This document shows, in pieces, positions 35,199-47,876 of a stretch of 64,000 nucleotides of DNA; the stretch's first letter is position 1; each line of letters begins with the position of its first letter. Origin of the DNA: Pisolithus tinctorius (taxonomy: Eukaryota > Basidiomycota > Agaricomycetes > Boletales > Pisolithaceae); the NCBI GenBank assembly GCA_024663395.1, contig JANFAH010000012.1:1488001-1552000 (forward strand), in the 5' to 3' direction. Below the pieces are notes generated by a model. It did not search any database, was not told the origin of the DNA, and worked only from the letters and a program-made list of their open reading frames with translations. The position numbers and the translations under genes are program-made.

Positions 35199-35872
35199 CT
35201 AGTCTAGACGAATGGCGAGTATTCGACTACCGGCATGCTCAATAACTGTGCCTATCAAGGTCCGGCATAAGTAAAATAGCGGCCCAAAAGAAAAGAGCGA
35301 GCATAGCATACCATCGGACTCGAGAGATGGCTGCAGCTCACCGGCCAGAACACTAACGTCGAAAATAGGCTCCCCCAGTCCGCGTTTTTTCATTGCTACA
35401 CGTAATGAGCCGACCTCCATATCTTTTTCGTGGACTCTCGCCTCGCCGCTGCCCGCCTTGTACTTGTACAACTTGGCCATCGATTCGTATTCGTGGGCGA
35501 TGCATGCGGCCAGAGCTTGTTCCACACGAAAGACTTTGCGTTGTGCGCGCGCTACATCGAGAAGGAGAAGTGCCTCGTGATTCAGCTGACTCTTTGATTC
35601 ATGCTGCAGATTGAAAACCTATCAATGAGCGGTTATTAGGAAGGAAAAAAAGAACTTACTGTGTGAGTGGACGACTCCAATATTCCATACATCTCAGCTA
35701 AGACACCAGTTGTCTCCGCTTTGACCTCGGCACTGCTAGAGGGGCTGTTGCAGGAAGAGAACCTGCCATCACGAGGCTTATGGGGCAGTCCTTTGCCGCC
35801 CGGGCGACGCTCGACCGTGGGCATGGTCGACCCAGCATGAAGGTGTGTGTGATTGAGGTTATAAACGGACAT
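35199..35872 (-). CDS. small hypothetical protein, three exons
   Basis: I do not recognise the family. Exons are 35872-35660, 35618-35312 and 35251-35199, with introns of 41 and 60 nt, all GT..AG and in phase. The product is about 190 aa. The start is M(SVYNLNHTH) at 35872, or the internal M(PTVERR) at 35824. The N-terminal part is basic and Ser-rich. The middle contains a predicted helix with KVFRVEQALAACIAHEYESM and a charged segment. The gene is divergent from the Plavaka-DUF6532 gene at 36010, with only about 137 bp between the two start codons, so they probably share a promoter. It has no in-frame stops. Confidence 0.55.
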
Positions 35873-36009
35873 GAGTGACTATGTTCGCGAATGGGATGTG
35901 ATTGGGTAGTATATGAGAAATACACTCCGTAGCGATCCGAACAACGTCCTGATTCGCACTGAAGTGATAATCACGTAACACGGAATCGGCCTGCCTGACC
36001 ATCTAGAGT

Positions 36010-38659
36010 ATGCCCCGCTGTCCAAGTTGCGGTAAAGGCAGCTTCCAGAGTCACAGCGCTGTCGCAATGCACATGAGCCAGCCGTCCTCTGGGTGCAATA
36101 CCTGGGTCAATAACTTAGTCTGCCTTCACGAGTCTCTCCAACCTTTGAGCTTGAACATTCGTAACTCTCAACACCCAACACACTTAGAAGATGTCCCGAT
36201 GAGCACCGACCCCGATGACTATGCAACTCACGATTACCCGGATTTTGTTCATATGGCATTTGACACATGGGGGCCAACCACAGACGACTTCGAGGGCGCA
36301 GCTAAAATGTTTGGACTTGGCCCAACGTTTATGGACAAATTTAACGGCGACCAGTTCAGCAACCTACGGGCATCAAATCTGTACTACCCCTTCAACTCCC
36401 ACAATGAATGGGAGCTGGCATCGTGGTTACTTCGTTCAGGCCTGAGCATGAGAGCTATAGACTCTTTCTTGTCATTGTCAATCATAAGCCTGTCCCTATT
36501 CTCTCCGAAGATCATTATTGACGTGCGCCAGATACAGCTACTAAATATTTCCTTTCGTACAGCCAGAGCACTTCGTGGGCTGGCTGAGTTACTCCCTGGC
36601 AGGCCGCGCTGGCGCTCAATGGAGATTACTCCTTCGCAGCCAACCAAACACCCTGTGCACTTGTACTGGCGCGATCCCCTGGAATGCATTGCGTGGCTCC
36701 TCAACCACCCTTTGTTCTCTGACCAGCTCGATTTCGTTCCGAGGCGTGTGTACAAAACGCCCGAGAAGCTTTGTAGGGTGTATACAGAGTGGATGACCGC
36801 TGATGATGCTTGGCGTATGCAGGTATGTTTCCACTGCGAGTTATAGATCCTTTTATTCAATTGACGTACCCCAGTCACAGCTTCCGAGCGGAGCGACTCT
36901 TCTTGGCACGATACTTTCTTCAGACAAGACGAATATTACTACTTTATGTGGTGGCAGAGTTGCTCATCCACTTCTCGTCAGCCTAGCAAATATCAAGATG
37001 TCCACGCGCCTAAAATTGTCATCCAACTCATTTATGCTTGCCGCTCTCCTCCCTGTCCCCAAGTTCGTGCACAAGAACAAGCGTATGCGTGGCCTCCTCG
37101 AAGATAGGCTCATTCATGAATGCCTGGATATCGTACTTGAACCCGTCAAGCAAGCTGCCAAACTCGGCATTATGTTACCGGACTCATCCTGGTACGCGTC
37201 AGAGGTTATTATGGTATTGGCTCAACGTTCTTTGTTAGGCTTCTCCCAAGAAACGACGACAAGCAATCCTATTTGCCACAATTCCTTACCCCCTGACCAT
37301 GAGTTTCAGTACTCACGCGACGAGGATGACGATGCGGCTCTGCGAAGCTTACAATCCAAGGACAAGGCTCAGCCAGAGGTACGAAAATGCCATTCCTGCT
37401 AGCTTTATTTATTCAGATTGTTATTTTAGGGTTCCCAACGTGGCGCTGTCGTCGACGTTCTTGAACGCCACCATCGCACTAACGGCTGTCCTTCTGTTCC
37501 CGATCGTGATCTTCTGACCCTTGCGCACGACTCGGTCAACGAAGTATCTCAGCGCGCCAGAGCCCCTCGTAACTCCAAGAAAGCTAAGGATGAGGGCCCA
37601 TTGCCTTCACAACTGAGATTTTACAAGGCAGTATGGAAGGACTGTCTCGAAGACGCTAAGCGAGAATGCAGGGCTGCACATGCACTTTCTAACCCGTTCC
37701 CATCGAAATCTCACGACCTCAACCTCTCCATAACAGAGGTGCTCGTCACTGTCGTCGTTGAGTGGAATCAACGCGGTGTGCAATTTGAAGATGGTGAGTA
37801 ACAATATTTTCGCTTTATACGTGTCTCATTATCCTAACTTTATAGGTTACTGGCCTGACCACAAGCAAGATATGGCGTGCCTCGTAAGTAGTCCCATCTT
37901 TCGGTTACAGCTACTGACATACCGTCGGTAGCTCCTTGGTGATATATCTACCTGGCATTCGGAATTGAAGTCGGTTACGCTGGCAACCACGCCATCCGCG
38001 TTCAACCTTATCCCTCCTTCTGATGTTGCACCACGGGTTCGTGTACAATGGATAGAGACCGCTGCCGCAAAGCTCCTTGACAACTCGCTTTTCCTGCGAG
38101 ACGGTTTCGACGAGAATGTATGTTCACGCGGTTCGTTATCTGCACTACTAACGGATTGGTTTATCAGGGAAAAACCAGGAATTTCGCTCACCCTGCCCTC
38201 AAGGAAGCTGTCATACAATTCTACTATACCGGGACCTATCGAATCGCGGATAAGCGTCCTGAGTCCTTCAACAATTCAGTTCCCCTTTCCTGTCTGGCTC
38301 TCGTCGCAGCCACGGTGAGTTATCTTACACCCCGAGTCGCTGCAACTCGAACTTTTCTCGCAGTATCATTGTGTGTTGGACGGATTTGCGAAGAATGGCA
38401 CAGGAAAGATGATGCCTCAATTCTCCGGCAAGGCTTACAATTCCATTTTCCATGGCATGATGAAGGTGCTGAACGACATCCTTCGTAATCCCTATCACGG
38501 CGCGAGGTTGCGCGATCAGCTTTCTCAGTGGGCAAAGGAAGGATGGTAAGTACTGGGACGGCCGACGTGCTCGCGCTGACTCCTCGTATCAGGGCTGCAC
38601 TGCAAGAGGTTGATTCGAATGTAGAGAGGTACCAGCACATTCAGGCAGTCCTTGATTGA
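36010..38659 (+). CDS. Plavaka transposase N-terminal half fused in frame to a DUF6532 domain
   Basis: Eight exons splice into one open frame of about 766 aa: 36010-36822, 36875-37378, 37430-37793, 37846-37883, 37932-38117, 38168-38314, 38364-38545 and 38593-38659. All introns are 48-53 nt, GT..AG and phase-correct. The first part has a Cys-rich finger (CPSCGK...H...C), YPFNSHNEWELASWLLRSGLS, a YWRDPLECIAWLLNHPLF block and SDKTNITTLCGGRVAHPLL, all typical of Plavaka/CACTA-like transposases. After KLGIML the transposase similarity stops. From about exon 3 the protein matches DUF6532 features: NFAHPALKEAVIQFYYTGTY and NPYHGARLRDQLSQWAKEGW. About 50 in-frame residues in exon 1 (ISLSLFSPKIIIDVRQ) may be a retained intron. 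There are no TGA or other stops. It could be a chimeric host gene, or two genes joined only by my splicing. Confidence 0.7.
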
Positions 38660-41529
38660 TTTCATAATACCTAGTCCTGTCGTACCTGTCATTACACGTA
38701 GTATGCAATTGATGCCAATGCTCCTGTTCCTGTCATACCTGCTGTGAACTGTTCCTAGTTGTGGAGTGATCACATGTTTGCAAAGTAAACATTGAGATGG
38801 GGAGTACTGGACAACACCCCAAGGAGAATACAGTCTGGCCAGTTTTGTACAGTGATATTTAAGCATGAAAGTTCCATAGCAATCCATAGTAAGTAAGATA
38901 CTGGACAAAGTTCCATGACAATGTGACCATTCCATAGTAACAGGCAACTAGCCATAGCAAAAAGTGTTGTTGGGTGCATCTGTCCAGCCTGGACCTAGCT
39001 AGGGGACTCTGTGTATTATGGAGCACTGTGGAGAGCTCCACAGCTCAAAGTGATTTACTGATGTACAATGCCAATTTACCCTGCCAAGATGAAGTCCCTC
39101 ATGTGTTTGCAGTCATTAGCGAGAGGTTTGTAGGCGGGCCACTCGAGGATTGTGCAGCACACAGCTACTACATTAACAGAAATCATTGACATCTATTTAT
39201 GTATATGTGCAAACGAAACCTCTGAGAATGGTGCTGAGCTGATGCACTGTAGCTGATGACGCTTACAGTACTCCTAGTGGCTCGGCTGTCACTACAACAT
39301 TTGTTACAAGTGCAATGTTGGTTGAAGTGAGATAGCAAGTGAGGAAAAATGTTCAATTTATGCTCAATATTGCTGTGGCACACATGCAAAACAATCATAC
39401 AATTTGCGCTCGATTTGCATTCCTTTTGCATGTGCCACCCTGTTTATCATTTGGTAAGGTATCTGCCTAGTAGATAGCATGATGGTATGTATAATTTCAT
39501 AAAGGTTATTTACCTGCAGATAATTATGGGAAATTAAACTACTGACAAGCTCGCAAATTGAAATGAAATTCAAGTATTGCTCCTGCATTGTTCACACAAC
39601 CCCACAGACAAAAGTTGAGCTTTGAATTGGATTTTACACTGTGATAATATGAGAACTAGGATGAAACTTAGCCATAATTCATACCAGCCAAATTCTTATG
39701 CAAATTTCACAGTTTATATCAATTTGTACTTCAGAATACTGGTGCAGAGAACCTTATATTCCTGTGGTGTAACTGACGCTGTACAATATAATGGCAGGGC
39801 GGCGCGCCGACTGAATGTAGCAATCTCATGTTGGTACACTCTGTAGGAGTCCCATTTATGTATGCCAAATCCAAATTTGCGGAGTCTATCATGATCGTAG
39901 GGTTTGCAGTACAGCAGTGACTCCATATAAGGATACACATATCTGTTACCGACACATTAGTCCGCTCAAATACAGCTCAAGGCACGCTTCCCTTGCGATG
40001 GGATGCACTGTTGCGACATGAGACAGTAACTTGACATGCCAAAGATCATTGATCATCGGTCGGGAGATGTGAATACATCAACGACGAAACAACACAGATT
40101 GTCCTTGCTGCGAAATTCCTCTGCATAACGCTTCGTATTACTAGTGGATGGCATCGTGCGCTCTGAACAATAAAGTGCACGGATCAGCGAAAGGGAGAAG
40201 CCTGCTTAAACTTTGAAGAAAGACTTCCCTGGTTCCTTTTGGCACGGGGTTTTGGGTGTCCGCTAGCCGAGAGGGATAGTGGTGGGATTGACAACGTCGC
40301 CCGAGGGAAACATTAACAATATAAGAGCCATTACTAGTGAAGGGTGGACGGTGACAATGTAGACGCAGGCTCGACAGCATGCTCGTCCACTCCCGCATAC
40401 ACCTCATGACAAGGGTGGATTAGGGTATTTTTGACAAAAAAATCTGTTGGTCTTCAATGACGGGTGTGCATTGTGGGGGAGGCAGCGCGTTGAACGACAC
40501 GGTCGACCCTCCCAGACGGCCGATGATAGACTGGCCGGCAGAGAGACAACGGCCGGTTGACGTGCCGAAGGGTGTGTAGAAGGAATGCTGAACTGCGGTC
40601 GAAACATCGAGTGTTGGGTATGCAACGGTGTTGAATGCCGGTGTAAACTTTGATCAGGTCAACGCGTATGACTACATCGGGTCCTCGACGTATGAGTTGC
40701 AATGCATCCGATCCATCCCAATTACTTGTCCCCTTCTAGGGAGGCGTTCTTGGCAGGGGTAGCCCTTCTTGCTTGTACGCCGTTCAGTGAGCATCCCGAG
40801 CCATTTTCAAAGCGTGGTGGAGCAAGCGTTCGTCATGCAAACGTTCAGGGATGGACTTGAGTGTGCTCGTGCGAGTTAGTAACCGTTCTTCGCTTCGTCG
40901 GATTTCGTGCGCGACGCATCGTAGACGGGCTGTCAATGAGGATATCAAAACGACATCTATGGTTACTAGGTGAGCGTCTGGCCAGCAGTCGCGTTACCTG
41001 CAATCATTCCGAATGTTAGAAGGATACGAGAATGAGACACAGACAACTAACCTCTATGACGATCTACCTTTCTATAGGGCGGCTAAGACCTAGGGGAAAA
41101 CCGTACCACCGAGCTGTCATTTTCAACTTTAGTGCGCAGCTTCTCGTCTGCGCCTGCACCCCGACAACGTAATTTTCAATGCCCACCTGCACACCATTCC
41201 CATTCGATTCGTTTTCTACTCCACTTGGCGAGTTCTATATGGATACGTGCTAAAACTAGTACCTACGACTCGAGCTTTAGCGATGGTATCTTGGGCAGTT
41301 GGCATGAAATACACGCACCGTCTACACGGAGAACTCCACGAGTCTGATCAACTTCAACTTCTTGCTGGTATTTCGCTGAGCCCTTTGCTGAAGGCATTCG
41401 TGTCCAAAGGACGGTGGACGCGGCATATCACCGTTGTCAGAGTCTCCCTTATAATGAAAACCGAAGACTCTACCACTTTGGACACTCCGGCACTACCGAC
41501 GCATCCCATTTCACCCTGGCCAGCCCTCG
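38660..41529. other. long intergenic region without a recognisable gene
   Basis: Only short open frames occur on both strands. From about 38800 to 39000 there are loose repeats of the type CCATAGCAATCCATAG / CCATAGTAACAGGC. Near 41390-41525 a forward frame with RTVDAAYHRCQSLPYNENRR runs into the insertion point of element C, so element C may have broken a gene there. I recognise no domain. Confidence 0.4.
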
Positions 41530-41818
41530 TGTGACTCTGAGGCGAAGTAGTAACACTTGTAACATAGACACAAGAGACTTTCCTTTAGACACGCTACATG
41601 ATTATCCAGACGTTGTGGTCTGTATTGATGTAGGGAAGGAAGTCCCTCCATCTCTACGTAGTACGAGTCTCTTTATACTGTAGCTAACAGGCACGAAACG
41701 TCAACGCAGATGAACAGGATAAGTAAATCAAAAAGATAAATGAGAAACAAATTGGATCTGTCAAGTGAACGAACATCTCTTGGGAACATACTGTCAACCA
41801 TCGGTCCGAAACCCTACA
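41530..41818 (-). repeat. 3' LTR of element C
   Basis: A 289-bp partner of 51581-51869 with TG..CA ends and the CCTCG target duplication on its outer side. Confidence 0.95.
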
Positions 41819-41829
41819 TTCCCCCCTCC
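41819..41829 (-). promoter_or_regulatory. polypurine tract of element C
   Basis: On the minus strand the sequence GGAGGGGGGAA directly precedes the TGTAGGG start of the 3' LTR, the expected site of plus-strand priming. Confidence 0.75.
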
Positions 41830-41876
41830 AGGGTACACAGTACCCTCTCCAGTTTGTACATGCAGTGGTGCCCTCC

Positions 41877-44800
41877 TCACGCGGACTTTCCCGGGTGCTT
41901 TCCCACGGCGGCTCCGTCCTCGTGTTCTGGGATAGCCTTGTCATCATCCTCCCCTAAAGCGTCCACATCTTCCTCGAAACCCTCATCCCCAGTCATGGCA
42001 TGGTCGACGTCGAAAGTACTGGGACCAGCAACTGGCTGTTCAGGTGCATAGGATTTACGGATGTGATGGTCGGCGTTGGCATTTGACTTGCCTGACCTCC
42101 AGTTAGGCCTCGAGGATCGGGAGATGCGAGGGAGATGAGTTTTGTGGGGAAGGGAATTACCATAAGGTTCCATCTCTTGCCTTTGGCTATCTCGTTGGTC
42201 TCGGCAGTCGATATAACCCTGGTGAGCCCTCCACTGTTGCTTCTTTACTTGCTTGGCAGTATCCCACAGGAGGGCATTGATGGTGTCCATCTGACCACTA
42301 CTAAGTGTCTGTCCACCTGTGACCTCCTCTTGGCTGCATAGGTCCACATCGTTCCCCAGCACTTCCTGTCTGGTTGGGGATGGTCCCTCAGCCACCACAA
42401 CTATGTTCCCGCTGTTGTCAACTTCGTAGTAAGCAAACCTTGCCTTAGATTTCACTTTGCAGCTATGCACTTCCCTGAACAAATGATAACCTGTGGGGGT
42501 GTCTAGGGCGACCTCATGTTTGTGTCGAAGTGAGTGGTCATACTCAAAGTACGTCTTAACCTGTTCCCTGTGAATCACCACATGCTCATCTCCCTGTCCT
42601 TCTTCATCAGGGTTGCAGACCAGGAAGAGGTCGGTACTTTGTCACTCAATGTTCTTTACTTTGCATGTGGTGGACATGAAGTGTGGTCTGGCATGAGCAA
42701 GTGGGGGACAGTTCCTGAACAATAAGTTTTGTAAATCGCTAATGACTTCCACGATTAAATGCTTAATAGGTTCTAGGTCCCTTTTGGTGATGTTACTCCG
42801 TTCTCCTCGCCCTTTGTGCCAAGAGGATGGTCGAGTTTGGTGAGGACGTTTTTTGTTAGGGGCATTAGGAGTAGGAGGCTTATCACAACGTGCATGGTGC
42901 CCAGGTTTTGGCTCTGTCAGTGGGTATTGGCTCAAGGGGCAGCTGTATGCAGACTGTTTGGGAGGTCGTTGAGGAATAGTGCATGTGGAGCGGTGGCAGG
43001 GAACGTGTGAAGAGGGCTTGGGGTGAGTATTGCAGCAGGTCGGGCAGGGCGATGGAGTCGTTCTGAGAGACTGACCATTTCGTCTTAAGTGCGGGCGATA
43101 TTTATGGCTTCCACACAAATGCGGTGCCAAGTATCCAATGAATACCTGGGGATCATCATCCGATGTGTCCCTGTCACCCATGTCCCTCAAATTATCTATT
43201 CCATCAACTCCGATTGCCTTGAAATAATCACTTAACACTTTCAAATGTGCAACGTCTTTGTATGGGAGCCAGGTCCGATCCCCTGCTGTCCACTGTACCT
43301 CAAACATCGTGTCAGCATGACTCCCATGGTGCCAGACTATATGATCTACAGCCCATTTGCAGTTGCTTCCTCCAAATTCAGGAATCTGGTCATCCCATTG
43401 CCCTGGGAATTTTTGATCGTCATTTGGGATGTGGATCCTTAGCAGGGATGAGTGGAACACATCATGCACTCCCCTCCACTTCAGGTTATCAGGGAGTTCG
43501 ATCCGGAAGGAATAGTTCCCGAAATCTTCTAATATTCGGTAAGGTCCCATGAACTTCAGGACGAGCTTCCAGAACATCCCCTTTGGAAGACTAATGTTCT
43601 TTGTAGATACATAGACAAGATCCCCTTTGACAAATGGGCAATCTCAGTGCTTTTTATTAGCACCGATCATCTGCTTTACACGCAACTGCATTATCACATT
43701 GTGAGCGTCCATGATCGTCAGTTTCATCTTATTGGCGAAGGCCCTGACACTTGGGTACTCTTCCCTTGTAGGTGCGTCCCATATCATCTTTCTTGGCATC
43801 TGTCCTGTATTCAGGAAAAACAGTGTGTAGCCCGTTGACTCAGATGTCGCACTATTGATAGTGAACTCGATGGCAGGTAGTCATGCCACCCAATCTTTTT
43901 GGTTATTGCTGATGCAACATCGGAGCATTTGCCCAATGGTCCGGTTGGTGCATTCAGTAGCTCCATCCGTTTCCAGATGGTAAGTGCTGGACATCTTTTG
44001 TTTGATTCCAATCAAGCCATTAAGGTGGGTCCAAAATAGGCTCGTGAACAGGACATTGCAGTTGCTGACGATCGCTCTGGGCAAACCATGATATTTGTAT
44101 ACTTCAGCAAACATCAATTCCACAACCTCACGAGCAGTGTATGTCATCTTACTTGGTACGAGGTGCACCATAGATGTTAACAAGTCAATGATCACCGTGA
44201 TCGAATCGTACTTTCCATTGTGGTCTTTGGATTCAGGTAGTGGGCCCACGAAGTCGACCCCAATCGCTTCCCATGGTCAAGAAGGTATGGGTAGCAGGTT
44301 GAGCAATCCAAACGGTTTGTGCATTGGAGGTTTGCTGTGTTGGCAGGTTCGGCAGGACATGCAGAACTCGGTGATATCCTTCACCATGGTATCCCACCAT
44401 AGGAACTCTCGAATGTATGAAACTGTTTTCTTCATGCCCAAGTGGGCGAGAATAGAGTGCGCTTGATCAATTACAGTTTCATGAAGTCATTTTCCTTTTA
44501 CCTTGATGTCTGGTACACAGAACACTGTACGGTCTGGTAGTTTCAATTTAATGAATCCATCCGATGTGATGTTGAAGTTCTTAAATGCTTTCAGGTCACT
44601 CAGGATCTGTTTAAAAATGGGTCCTGGTCGTATTTATTTTTGGCCACTTCCAGTAAACCCTCATTGCCTGGATATACTACCAATGGTATGCACATCACTG
44701 GGTCCTTATCTGCACTATCTGGAATAGTAGTGTGTTGGTCCGTGTTTGTCACACGTATACTCGGCTCATGGCCCTGCAATGCAGATGTGGTGTGGTCATT

Positions 44801-46267
44801 CTCAGGTAAGGCAGGTATGTCTGTACCCTTTCCCCCCTTCTTTTGTTCACCTGGGCCCAGGAGAACGAAACAACTCTTCATGCGACTTGCAAATTCCAAG
44901 CCCATCTCAGGGCGTCCCATTTCCGCAGGAGGAGGTAGGGGCTGGTGGGGATGAGATTGCCCCATCAGTTCACTGATTTGCGCTGTGTTATCAGGCTGGG
45001 CCTGCGCCTTTCTAGGCAGTTTAATTCAGATTGTTAGCCTGGGTGTGTTGGAGGACAACGACGATGATCCCCCCACAGGTGTGTCCATTGAGCCTTGCCC
45101 AGACTGCTGATCTACTGATGGTCCCCTTCCGCTAGGGGTTATCGCAAGCGCTTCAATCCCGATGTAGACAGGTGCAGTGATCATATTTCCAGTGTGGTCC
45201 GGAGATGCCAATTCACTGACATCCACATCGTGATGTAGGTATTCACTTGGAGCACGGATCGTCCTGGGAGCGTCGAACTCATACATCTGGGATAGGGCAT
45301 CTGGGAGGATGTTGTCCTCACCCAGTACATACTTTATATTGAAGTCAAACTCCACTAGCTTCTCCAACCAGCATGCTTGTCTCCCAGAGAGATCCTTTTG
45401 GTCCAATAGGTACATTAAACTTTTGTGATCGGTTACCCAAGTGAAGTGGACCCCCTGCAGGATGTCCTTATGCCTCAGCATCGTTTCCATGCCTGCGAGC
45501 AATTCTTGCTCGTGAACAGGGTAATTTCGCTGCACTGACAACATTTTCGCTGAATAGAACGCAGCCACTTTGGAAGATTTCCAGTCTGGTCCTTGTGCGA
45601 CTACACCGCCAATACCATTCCCGCAAGCATCGGTCATCACCCATATGGGGTCACACCCCGTTTCATAGTTCAAAGGGACCCGACAATGAGGTGCACATGC
45701 CTCGACATACTGTTTCACAGTGTTGAACACTCATTGTTCGGTGTATGTCCAGCAGAACGGACGGGTCTCCACGCTAGCTTCCACTAGAACACCCAAAGGT
45801 ACGCACACCTTGTAGATATCATCCGTGAGGTATCCCACTGACCTGATAAAACCCTTGCACAGGGTTCAATTGGTTGGGACCTTCCAGTTTCGGATCCGAT
45901 CGACTTTCTCAGGATCCATTTTAATCCCTTCGTCAGTGACAATGCGCCCAAGGATTTTAACCTCGTCACACAGGAATTGCAACTTCTTCTTGCTCAGGTA
46001 CAGTTTCTCCCGAGTAAGGACCTGAAGCACTGATTTAACATGGTGTACATGATCCTCTAGGGTGTCGGAGTAGATAATAATGTCGTCGAGATAGACATCC
46101 ATGAAAGACCCAATGTATTCCCCAAAGATATGGTTCATGAGTGCTTGGTAGGTCGCCAGAGCATTACAATCTCCCTGTTGCACAACGAGGCTGACCATAT
46201 TCCCATCAGGAGTCATCACTGCGGTGCACTCGACATGCTCCGGGATCACTCGTATTTGTTCATACAC
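41877..46267 (-). pseudogene. pol: Pol of element C: RT, RNase H, integrase, chromodomain-like block and C-terminal extension
   Basis: Read from 46267 downward. Reverse transcriptase contains YLDDIIIYSD near 46100. RNase H contains WVMTDACGNGIGGV and VHEQELLAGME (about 45650-45500). The integrase has an HHCC module (HLGMKKT...CMSCRTC, about 44430-44340) and a core starting VDFVGPLPES. The second catalytic Asp of the usual SDRG block is Asn (SNCN, about 44075). A chromodomain-like segment follows (MFEVQW, RTWLPYKDV, about 43300). The frame then continues, through a TGA at 42642, into a roughly 230-residue extension ending at 41877 that I do not recognise. TGA codons interrupt the frame in several places (for example after KVPTN, WVA, NKKH and KNIE), each where CGA would give Arg. 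Confidence 0.88.
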
Positions 46268-46663
46268 ATCAGCCCCATCTATTATTGATCGGTATGGTTT
46301 TCAGGCCACATGCCACAGGATGCCATCCATGTCGGGCATCAGGGATGATAATTTTTGGGTATTCTTGTTCCACTCCCTCAAGTCAACCATGACTCATAGT
46401 CGAGGAGGGTCTCCTGCCTTGGGGATCAGCAACATAGGGCACATATTGCAGGCAGCAGTGAGCTCCCATTGGCCCGTTTTTAGGTAGGCATTTTTCTTCC
46501 CAGTCCAGAGCGGTCACAATGTGTCTGGGCATTTAGATGGTCTCCAGGGATATATCTTTTTCTCGTCAATCAGAGGGATTTCATGGTTGATCGCATGGAA
46601 CAGGGGTAAGGCTGTTGAGCCAACCAACGAACATAGTGGTTTTGACAATTCCTGGAGGTAGCA

Positions 46664-47773
46664 TCACACTCTCTCAATGCTATCTTGGTATACTTTGGTT
46701 GCTCGAGACTCCAGGACAGAAACCTGAGGTCCCTGCATCTCCATTGGTGTTTTACTGCCAATCACTACATGCGGTGAGTGCAACCCTACCAATACCTGGT
46801 GTTGATAGAGAAATGGCATCCCTAATATCAGATCATAGTTCTGTATGTTCATCACATTGAAGTGACGTTCACAATCTATCCCCTGGTACTGGAAGCATAC
46901 TTTAGTTCCAAAGTTCACCCTGGTTCACAAGCCTTGGATGGCCAGCTGGATGGTAAGTGGCTTCTCTAGAGGTATTTTCTTTACATTCAGTTGTTCAGCG
47001 AGCATCACTGACATGAAGTCAGCCAGTGATCCGGTGTCAATCAGGGCACGAGTGGGTTGGCCATTGACATGCACCACCACGACTAAAGGCTTTGGAACCT
47101 TACAGGTGAAGTCCTTTGCAATTGCAGCATTGCGTTGTAGGGTCAATCGATTGCCGGATTTAATGGCATTGCTATGCAGATGAAGCATGTTACACAGTAC
47201 ATTGCCAGGTTCACACCATTCACCTTTCAAATCATCATCGTCCCTTTCGAACAGACAGGCTAACCCCAGGTCGCAGTCCTCGGTGGGATCAGACCTAGTA
47301 AGATCTGCACATGCGTGGAATAATCTTCTCACATGCCAACACGTGACGTCAAATTCCTGTGATCCCAACTTATATGCCAGGAGCTTGAAGCACAAAGCCA
47401 TGTGGTAGTCATAGACTTCGTAAGTCGATTCATCCTTAGCGATACATGCAAAACGATCCTGGTTTTCTCCTTCGAGCACCAGGAAACTATACGTCTTCAG
47501 TCTGGTCTCTATGGCCTCCTCGATTGGGCGCCCCATAGGTGCGGCTTGCCACATTTGGCCTCTGTCCATCTGACATAGGTCAAACTTCGTCATTCCAGCC
47601 TTCTCACCCTTTCTGAACCAGTACCAAGAGTCCAATTGGAATGCTGGGTTCCTCAGCAGACAGGTCTCGACAGTGATGGCATCTGCAGGACCCAAGACGT
47701 CCCTTTTGCTGTCAATGATCATATGTAGTCTGTCCCCTATTTCATAGACCAAGAACCTAGTGTCCATGAACAT
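46664..47773 (-). pseudogene. Gag-Pol linker and aspartic protease of element C
   Basis: A minus-strand frame that includes the retroviral-type protease active site ALIDTGSLADFM (about 47040-47005), followed by YDLILGMPFL. The 200 residues before it form the region found between gag and protease in related elements and have no domain I can name. A single TGA at 46925-46927 interrupts the frame, where CGA would give GLRTRVNF. Between the frame's end and the reverse transcriptase region, 46270-46660 is frame-disturbed. Confidence 0.8.
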
Positions 47774-47876
47774 GCTCAGTGAGTTTTGGTCATCACCTGG
47801 GTAGCATATCCCTGATAGCCATTCGATAGCCCGCTGTGGGACACTACCTCTGGGTAGCGTGCGAATAGGGGAAAGC

